Below are positions 13,502 to 17,881 of a DNA stretch of 17,881 bases, in pieces. The notes beneath the pieces were generated by a model that saw only the letters and a list, made by a program, of their open reading frames with translations, had not been told where the DNA came from and did no database searches. Made by a program: the position numbers and the translations under genes. The DNA comes from JBBTQJ01 sp038065755 (GTDB taxonomy: Bacteria; Patescibacteriota; Minisyncoccia; Minisyncoccales; Staskawiczbacteraceae): contig JBBTQJ010000038.1 of assembly GCA_038065755.1 (NCBI GenBank), forward strand, positions 1-17,881, read 5' to 3'. Each line of letters opens with the position of its first letter. Positions within the stretch are counted from its first letter, which is position 1.

Positions 13502-14018
13502 ATTAAGATTTTTTAATGTGAAAGCCGTTGGTTTCCTACGGGGTACAGAAACCAAGGACTGAGAGAATGTCCAACAAGACATCCCAAACGGGACTCTCTC
13601 TTAATTTGTGGGTTCAAATCCCCGTCCTGGGCGAAAGCTAAGGATAAGCGAACCCATTGCACTTTTCAATCCAAAAACTGACAGGGAGTTGGTGGGAGTC
13701 CGCCTCCTTAATAAGCGGCTATGCTCGCGAGGCACCCCAAAAAAATAGTCTCCATTTGGAGACTGGGGTGTAGAAACCCGAAGGGTTTCTGGCATTGGTA
13801 GCTATCAACTTAGCGTGGCGAGAGGGGCGTTTAAGCCCCCAGTGTTACTGTTTCCGGGCAAAGTTCCTGGCACCAGAAAACCGCCGTCCTTCGGGACAAA
13901 CGCGAAGGTTGATGTGCGCACATCAACCACCTGTCAGTTATTACACATGCGCCGCATTTCGTTCAAAAGCCCCGGAAACCCCGGAAGCCAACTGAACGAA
14001 TGCGGCGCTCTTTTTTTT
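13502..14018 (+). ncRNA. Large structured RNA, unassigned family
   Basis: A forward transcript of about 517 nt is framed by a good promoter and a strong terminator. The terminator stem is 13949-13964 with 13994-14008, then eight T. Visible structure: a possible H-type pseudoknot (CCGT 13525 with ACGG 13538, interleaved with TGGTTTC 13529 and GAAACCA 13548); a three-way junction (13561-13600) holding ATGTC/GACAT and CCC/GGG hairpins; 13609-13615 with 13650-13656 enclosing a GAAA-tetraloop hairpin (13625-13644). A 9-bp long-range helix pairs 13677-13685 with 13930-13938. Hairpins follow at 13733-13770, 13772-13790 and 13824-13839, with a UUCG tetraloop at 13886-13897 and a 22-bp palindrome at 13907-13928. 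GC content is far above the surroundings. Reading frames in it are short and overlap the stems. I find no tmRNA tag or CCA end, no RNase P P4 sequence, no SRP tetraloop motif and no full tRNA. Confidence 0.75.
13949..14018 (+). terminator. Terminator of the large structured RNA
   Basis: GCGCCGCATTTCGTTC (13949-13964) and GAACGAATGCGGCGC (13994-14008) form a 15-bp stem with one bulged T, followed by CTCTTTTTTTT. The 29-nt loop itself holds CCCCGGAAACCCCGG, so the hairpin may have a function beyond termination. Confidence 0.85.
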
Positions 14019-14057
14019 ACAAAAAATAAAATATTTATAAAAAAAATTAAATATTTT

Positions 14058-14099
14058 AACAATCATAATGGTTCGCGATCGCGAACTATTATGATTGCT
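14058..14099. repeat. Near-perfect 42-bp palindrome (family copy 2)
   Basis: It is centred on GCGA/TCGC between 14078 and 14079 and related to the palindrome at 9489-9536. Twenty of its 21 pairs hold (one as a G-T wobble). Two pairs differ from copy 1 by changes on both arms that keep pairing. It lies between the RNA terminator and the convergent PBP2 gene, and T-rich tails on both sides would allow termination in either direction. Confidence 0.8.
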
Positions 14100-14115
14100 T
14101 GTTTTTTATTTATTT

Positions 14116-16038
14116 TTATTTATTTGTGAAATACCATTCTAAAACTTCTTTTGCAACGGGCAATGCCGCGGCTCTTAAACCCTCTACGTTTTCTATTGTG
14201 ACAACCAAAACTATTTCCGGATTTTCATAAGGAGCAAAAACCGAAACCCAGGCATTATAAAATCCATCTTTTCCGGTTTCAACGGTTCCTGTTTTTGAAG
14301 CGGTTTTTATTGGCAAACTGTTTAAAGACACAGAAGAGCCATAAAGAACTCCCTCTCTCATTCCCTCTTTTATAATCTGCAGATTTCCAGAATCAATAAA
14401 ATTATTTCTTATGATTTCCGGTTTAAATTCTTTAACAATTTCTTCTGAGCCCGCTGATGCATTAATAATTTTTTGAACAATTTGGGGCTTATATAGCGCG
14501 CCGTTGTTTGCAATTGCGCAATAACCTAAGGCCACCTGCAAGGGAGTAACCTGCAAATATGACTGGCCAATTGAAAGGTTATATGTGTCTCCATCCCACC
14601 ATGGCTCTTTTATGTTTTGTTTTTTCCACTCGGGTGTAGGAATAAACCCCTGGAATTCTCCAGGCAAATCAATTCCGGTTTTTTCTCCCCAGCCAAAATA
14701 TTCAAGATATTTTTTAATTCTAGCCGGCCCCAGCCCCTGCTGGTCTTCGTATCCTCCGCCGACAGTATAAAAATAAATGTTTGAAGAAACAGCAATGGCT
14801 TGCCTCATATCTACCCAACCGTGTGGCTCAACCCCGCCATATCTCCAAAATACATCTTTATCATACTGGCTACGAACTTCAATAAATCCTTTATCGTTTA
14901 TCTGTTTTGTCGGGGAAATTATTTTTTCTTGCAAGGCCCCCGAAGCTATAAATGGCTTTATTGTAGACCCCGTAGGATATTGGGCGGAAATAACCCTGTT
15001 AAAAAGGGGCTTTGCAATATCATTTTGCATATTATCAAAATCTTGTTTTGAAATTCCCTTAGAAAAAAGATTGTTATCGTAAGAAGGATAAGAAACCAAC
15101 GCCAAAACAGCCCCCGTATTTGGATTTATAGCCACAGCCGCCCCTTTTTTTGTTCCTGTATTTTTTGCGCCCTTTTCCAGCGAACTATAAATTTTTTCTT
15201 GAAGACTTAAATCTATGTTAAGCACCAAGTTGTTGCCTGACTCTGGCTCTGAAATTATTTTTTCTCCCTTTTTTACGCCAACGGCGTTTTTTACGGCCTC
15301 AACTATGCCGGGCTTTCCTCTTAAAAATTCTTCGTAGTAAGCCTCTATTCCTGTTTTTCCGATATAATCGTTTATTGTATAATTTTTATAGTTATTTAAT
15401 TCGTTTTTATTTATTTTCCCCACATATCCTAATATATGAGAAAAAGCCGGGCTAGAAGCGTAATCTCTTGCTGTGTTTTTTTCTATAATGCATCCTTGAA
15501 GAGTGTTTATATTAGATTCTAAAATAAGCAATTTTTCGTGCTGAATATTTTCAGAAACTAAAATTACGGGTTCTTTTGATTCTTCTATTTCTTTTTTTAA
15601 TTCTTCAAAGTCTCTGCCCGATGAGTTGGCAATATTTTTAATTTCTTCCAGCGATTCGGATGCAGACGAAGAAAGCTGCCTTTTGTCGCAAATCAAATCA
15701 AAAGCAGGAGAGTTTGAAACAATTTTTTTAAAATTTTTATCGTAAATAATGCCTCGTTCCGGAATTATTAGGGTAATGCGGCTTTTATTATTTTCTCCTA
15801 TGGCGTAAAAATATTCTCCCTTAACTATTTGCAAGTAAAGTGTTTTAGAAAAAAGAATTGTGGCGCATAATAAAAAAATTCCTAAAAGAATATAGGATAT
15901 TTTTGCTTTAAGCGGAACTTCAAATCTTTTTTCGGTAAAACCCGATTCTTCTTGTTTGGCTTTGGCGAGTTTGTCTAAAAAAACTTCGTGTGGTTCGATG
16001 TCTCCCCAAAAATGCCTGACCTTATATTTATTAATCAT
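14116..16038 (-). CDS. mrdA: Penicillin-binding protein 2 (elongasome transpeptidase)
   Basis: PBP2 cross-links peptidoglycan during rod elongation. The 640-residue protein has a long basic cytoplasmic N-terminus (1-45), one membrane helix at about 46-69 and a dimerisation/pedestal domain (about 85-265, with IPERGIIYD). The transpeptidase domain carries all three active-site motifs: S358-T-I-K361 (in YPTGSTIKPF), S418-S-N420 (AVSSNIYFY) and K582-T-G584 (ASKTGTVE). The length and the motif GWGEKTGIDLPGE fit class B PBPs. It overlaps the mreD stop by 8 nt (ATGATTAA), so the two are translationally coupled, as in classic mreCD-mrdA clusters. RodA is not seen in the window. The gene ends by converging on the structured RNA, with the palindrome 14058-14099 between them. 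Confidence 0.95.
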   Translation of the reverse strand: MINKYKVRHFWGDIEPHEVFLDKLAKAKQEESGFTEKRFEVPLKAKISYILLGIFLLCATILFSKTLYLQIVKGEYFYAIGENNKSRITLIIPERGIIYDKNFKKIVSNSPAFDLICDKRQLSSSASESLEEIKNIANSSGRDFEELKKEIEESKEPVILVSENIQHEKLLILESNINTLQGCIIEKNTARDYASSPAFSHILGYVGKINKNELNNYKNYTINDYIGKTGIEAYYEEFLRGKPGIVEAVKNAVGVKKGEKIISEPESGNNLVLNIDLSLQEKIYSSLEKGAKNTGTKKGAAVAINPNTGAVLALVSYPSYDNNLFSKGISKQDFDNMQNDIAKPLFNRVISAQYPTGSTIKPFIASGALQEKIISPTKQINDKGFIEVRSQYDKDVFWRYGGVEPHGWVDMRQAIAVSSNIYFYTVGGGYEDQQGLGPARIKKYLEYFGWGEKTGIDLPGEFQGFIPTPEWKKQNIKEPWWDGDTYNLSIGQSYLQVTPLQVALGYCAIANNGALYKPQIVQKIINASAGSEEIVKEFKPEIIRNNFIDSGNLQIIKEGMREGVLYGSSVSLNSLPIKTASKTGTVETGKDGFYNAWVSVFAPYENPEIVLVVTIENVEGLRAAALPVAKEVLEWYFTNK

Positions 16039-16519
16039 TAAATCTGTTGCTTAATTTTTTATAAAAATAGAATCCCGGCGCGGCAAAAAGAAAACTATAT
16101 ATTATCTTTACTAAAAATATCCTGCTGATATTTCCAAAAAAAACAGCCAAAACCGCTTCATAGGAAACTAATGATGCCAAAAAAAGCGGGGCGAAATGAA
16201 TAAAGGGATATTTGTCTTTTTTTTGCTTTAGGGAATTAAGTATTTTTTTAGCAATAAAGGATATTGCTAAAAGCAACGCAAAAGATGACCCAAAATAAAA
16301 ACCAAAGAAAACGTCAAGAAAAAATCCGGCAACAAAAGAATAAAATAAATTTTTTCTGCTATATGATTTTTCAGAAAAAGAGAAAAAAATAAGTATGAAA
16401 AAAAGAATAAAAATAAAATTAGGAACGGCTCCAAAAATATTGAAGTGAACAAAAAAGCTGTTTTGTATCAGCGCTAAAAAATAAAACAATATAGCAATTA
16501 CTGATAATTTTAACAACAT
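16031..16519 (-). CDS. mreD: Rod shape-determining protein MreD
   Basis: MreD is a small polytopic membrane protein of the elongasome that partners MreC and PBP2. The 162-residue protein is almost wholly hydrophobic with about five membrane segments (roughly 5-25, 33-50, 60-85, 105-125 and 133-152). The central VAGFFLDVFFGFYFGSSFALLL matches the family's G-x-x-x-D motif region. Sequence conservation in MreD is low, so the call leans on position: it lies 1 nt after mreC and overlaps the PBP2 gene by 8 nt, the standard order. No Shine-Dalgarno. Confidence 0.85.
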   Translation of the reverse strand: MLLKLSVIAILFYFLALIQNSFFVHFNIFGAVPNFIFILFFILIFFSFSEKSYSRKNLFYSFVAGFFLDVFFGFYFGSSFALLLAISFIAKKILNSLKQKKDKYPFIHFAPLFLASLVSYEAVLAVFFGNISRIFLVKIIYSFLFAAPGFYFYKKLSNRFND

Positions 16520-16520
16520 A

Positions 16521-17351
16521 TTATTTTGTTTTATAATCTAAAATAACAAATAAATTTTCTAATTTTTTAATATTAAAAAATGGCTCAACCTCTGCCCGCT
16601 GAAATGGTTTTTGGTCGTCTTTTTCTCCTTTTATGATTTTGCCCACTAAAAGGTTTTTAGGAAATACTCCATCTAAGGCTGAGGTAATCAAAATATCCCC
16701 TTCTTTAATTTCTGCCTCAGCCGGCACGAGATCTAAATAAATACCCAAAGCCCCTTTCCCTTTTATCACCCCAAAAACAGAATTTTTTTCTGCGTCATTT
16801 TGCAATATCTTAACATCTAAAACATTGTTTTTATTGGAAATCAGCATTACTTCGGAAAAATTATTATACGACTTAAAAATTTTGCCAAAAAGCGTTTTTT
16901 GCTGGTTTATAACGGGCATGCCCTCTAAAATTCCGCTTGCTAATCCCTTGTCTATTGTAATAATATCTGAATCAACATTTAATCCAATTACATTAACCAT
17001 GGCTAAATTAAAATTATCTTGGCTGCAATTTGCTAAAATATCTTCTGCCGCCTGCCCCATTTTTTGAATGTCTTGCAAAAAAGAAATTTCTGACAGAAGT
17101 TTTTGGTTTTCTGTTTTTAAGTTTTGATTTTCTTTTTCTAGGTTTCCAACGTTTAAAACCGATTTTAGAAAAGACGACGCGTTATCTCCGGCTCTCCAAA
17201 ATATTTTTTCGACTGGCTGAGATATAAAATAAAAATAATTTTTGATCTGCGCCTGAAATAAATTTAAAATAGCAAAAAAAACAAACAAAACAATCGCCCC
17301 TAATAAAATCTTAAAAAACGCTGTTTTTTGTTTTTTTAAATAAGCGTCCAT
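16521..17351 (-). CDS. mreC: Rod shape-determining protein MreC
   Basis: MreC is a bitopic membrane protein that activates PBP2 in rod elongation. The 276-residue protein has a short basic N-terminus, a membrane helix at about 13-35 and a coiled coil rich in Leu, Glu and Asn at about 67-97. Two beta-barrel lobes follow, with the family motifs VIGLN, IDKGLASGILEGMPVIN, LFGKI and EGDILITSALDGVFPKNLLVGKI. Length is usual. It heads mreC-mreD-mrdA, with a promoter at 17366-17394 just upstream and a leader of only about 8 nt. mreB, commonly next to mreC, is not here: the next gene upstream is 5S rRNA. Confidence 0.92.
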   Translation of the reverse strand: MDAYLKKQKTAFFKILLGAIVLFVFFAILNLFQAQIKNYFYFISQPVEKIFWRAGDNASSFLKSVLNVGNLEKENQNLKTENQKLLSEISFLQDIQKMGQAAEDILANCSQDNFNLAMVNVIGLNVDSDIITIDKGLASGILEGMPVINQQKTLFGKIFKSYNNFSEVMLISNKNNVLDVKILQNDAEKNSVFGVIKGKGALGIYLDLVPAEAEIKEGDILITSALDGVFPKNLLVGKIIKGEKDDQKPFQRAEVEPFFNIKKLENLFVILDYKTK

Positions 17352-17365
17352 AATTATTTATATTT

Positions 17366-17394
17366 ATTCTACCTCGCTCTTTTTTTTAATGCAA
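17366..17394 (-). promoter_or_regulatory. Promoter of mreC-mreD-mrdA
   Basis: On the reverse strand TTGCAT (complement of 17389-17394), 17 bp, TAGAAT (complement of 17366-17371), then AAATATAAATAATT and the ATG. The predicted start leaves about 8 nt before the ATG, too few for a ribosome-binding site. The GGTAGAATAAA stretch is shared with the NYN and lysS promoters. Confidence 0.6.
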
Positions 17395-17423
17395 ATTTAA
17401 AACAAAAAAGCCAATTAAGCGCT

Positions 17424-17535
17424 CTGGTGGCAACTACCTACTTTCGCCCAAAAGGACTATCATCGGCCTTGAGGTATTTCACTTCTGTGTTCGGAATGGG
17501 AACAGGTGGGACAACCTCGGTATAATTGCCACCGG
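17424..17535 (-). rRNA. rrf: 5S ribosomal RNA
   Basis: The reverse strand carries the diagnostic 5S segments CCCACCTGTTCCCATTCCGA, ACACAGAAGTGAAATACCTC, GCCGATGATAGT and GGGCGAAAGTAGGT, closed by complementary ends GGTGGCAA / TTGCCACC. The flanks are also complementary (AATTAAGC at 17413-17420 against GCTTAATT at 17539-17546), extending the terminal helix as a processing stalk. A T-rich stretch after the 3' end (TTTTTTGTTTT, complement of 17399-17409) probably ends the rRNA operon. Ends are approximate to a few bases. Confidence 0.93.
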
Positions 17536-17618
17536 AAAGCTTAATTAGCTTCCGGATAAAACTTTACAGGTAATTAAATAAAAGATAAATAAAATCTGTA
17601 TCTATTTTAACTTACGCT

Positions 17619-17672
17619 AACCCCGTTAGAAATTTGCATTAATATTTTTAGTTGCAAATTTCTAACGGGGCT
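17619..17672. repeat. Long hairpin in the 23S-5S spacer
   Basis: CCCCGTTAGAAATTTGCA (17621-17638) and TGCAAATTTCTAACGGGG (17653-17670) are perfect 18-bp complements with a 14-nt A/T loop. It occupies much of the spacer between 23S and 5S. A double-stranded site of this kind could be cut by RNase III during rRNA maturation, but it also has the look of an inserted palindrome. Confidence 0.75.
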
Positions 17673-17679
17673 AAGAAAT

Positions 17680-17718
17680 CTTTCGGCAGGCTCAGGGCAT
17701 CCCGAGCTCAGTCGAAGG
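17680..17718. repeat. Imperfect palindrome next to the 23S 3' end
   Basis: CTTTCGGCAGGCTCAGGG and CCCGAGCTCAGTCGAAGG are imperfect inverted arms. Sequences of this TTCGRC-GGCTCA-GTCGAAGG type are widely scattered repeats in bacterial genomes (general knowledge, not checked here). It abuts the end of the 23S rRNA. Confidence 0.55.
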
Positions 17719-17881
17719 ATAAAATGATTTATTAGTACTCCCCGGCTGAATGCCTTGCGGCACTTACACCTGGAGCCTATCAATCCCGTCATCTGCGGGA
17801 AATCTGTGAGTTCTAATCTTGGGGTTAGTTTCGCGCTTATATGCTTTCAGCGCTTATCTATTCCCGACTTAGCTACCCAGC
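17719..17881 (-). rRNA. rrl: 23S ribosomal RNA, 3' end only (partial)
   Basis: The reverse strand contains the end of domain VI: AGCTGGGTAGCTAAGT-like start, AGCGCTGAAAGCATATAAGC, GCGAAACTAACCCCAAGATT, the GATAGGCTCCAGGTGTAAG stretch, GCCGCAAGGCATTCAGCCG and GAGTACTAAT near the terminus. It continues beyond the window. The exact 3' end is uncertain because the usual closing stretch after ACTAAT is replaced by A/T-rich sequence; I place it near 17719. Confidence 0.9.

Noticed and set aside
13609..13622. GGGTTCAAATCCC resembling a tRNA or tmRNA T-arm
   Set aside because: Only three stem pairs form, there is no matching acceptor, D-arm or CCA end, and the same bases pair better with 13650-13656.
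13601..13795. 64-codon reverse frame inside the structured RNA
   Set aside because: It lies over hairpin stems, has no ribosome site or promoter and looks like no protein; similar short frames on the forward strand at 13795-14129 are rejected for the same reason.
13502..14018. tmRNA, permuted tmRNA or RNase P RNA
   Set aside because: No tag frame ending in Ala-Ala-stop, no TTCGAC-type 5' region, no CCA, and no GAGGAAAGTCC or ACAGAA...GGCTTA elements of RNase P were found on either strand.
17607..17792. Reverse frame across the 23S end and spacer
   Set aside because: It overlaps rRNA and palindromic spacer sequence.
1..17881. CRISPR array or cas genes
   Set aside because: The Cas2-like fold of the PaaX-like protein prompted a look, but there is no spaced repeat array and no cas1.

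Overview
The window is AT-rich bacterial DNA, dense in genes. It most resembles a Candidate Phyla Radiation (Patescibacteria, Parcubacteria-like) chromosome. This is inferred from the style of the proteins: a MurF-like ligase with a membrane N-terminus, FemAB and DegT-family proteins, compact FtsQ/MreC/MreD/PBP2, small proteins of unknown role, very short intergenic gaps and an almost complete lack of Shine-Dalgarno sequences. The placement is not proven: no 16S rRNA is present.

Layout, left to right. A forward terminator lies at the left edge. The reverse-strand genes ftsQ, a femAB-family transferase and a nucleoside 2-deoxyribosyltransferase-like gene (137-2503) follow. A PaaX-like gene (2593-3123) is bracketed by two related 34-bp palindromes. 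Next comes a tight reverse-strand operon reading serS, alpha/beta hydrolase, murF-like, degT-like (8407 down to 3376); all four genes carry palindromic DNA inserted in frame. An NYN-domain gene and a forward zinc-ribbon gene diverge from one promoter region at about 9.0 kb. The reverse-strand genes lysS, a HExxH-motif protein and a frameshifted asnS occupy 13339-9558. At 13.5 kb lysS diverges from a large structured RNA of about 517 nt that I cannot assign to a known family. The right side holds mreC, mreD and PBP2 (reverse), then 5S rRNA and the 3' end of 23S rRNA, also reverse.

Functional reading. Two themes dominate: cell-wall synthesis and division (ftsQ, femAB, murF-like, mreC, mreD, PBP2) and tRNA charging (serS, asnS, lysS). 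The DegT aminotransferase and the hydrolase sit in the serS-murF operon, so they may act on envelope sugars or lipids, but this is context only.

Most interesting: (1) the unassigned RNA at 13502-14018, with a consensus-like promoter, long-range pairing, stable tetraloops and a strong terminator; (2) in-frame palindromic inserts encoding PAQAG in three genes of one operon, plus a second palindrome family inside murF; (3) two 34-bp palindromes over the promoter and 3' flank of the PaaX-like gene; (4) a palindrome of about 46 bp found twice, with base changes that preserve pairing; (5) a divergent promoter block of about 42 bp found twice.
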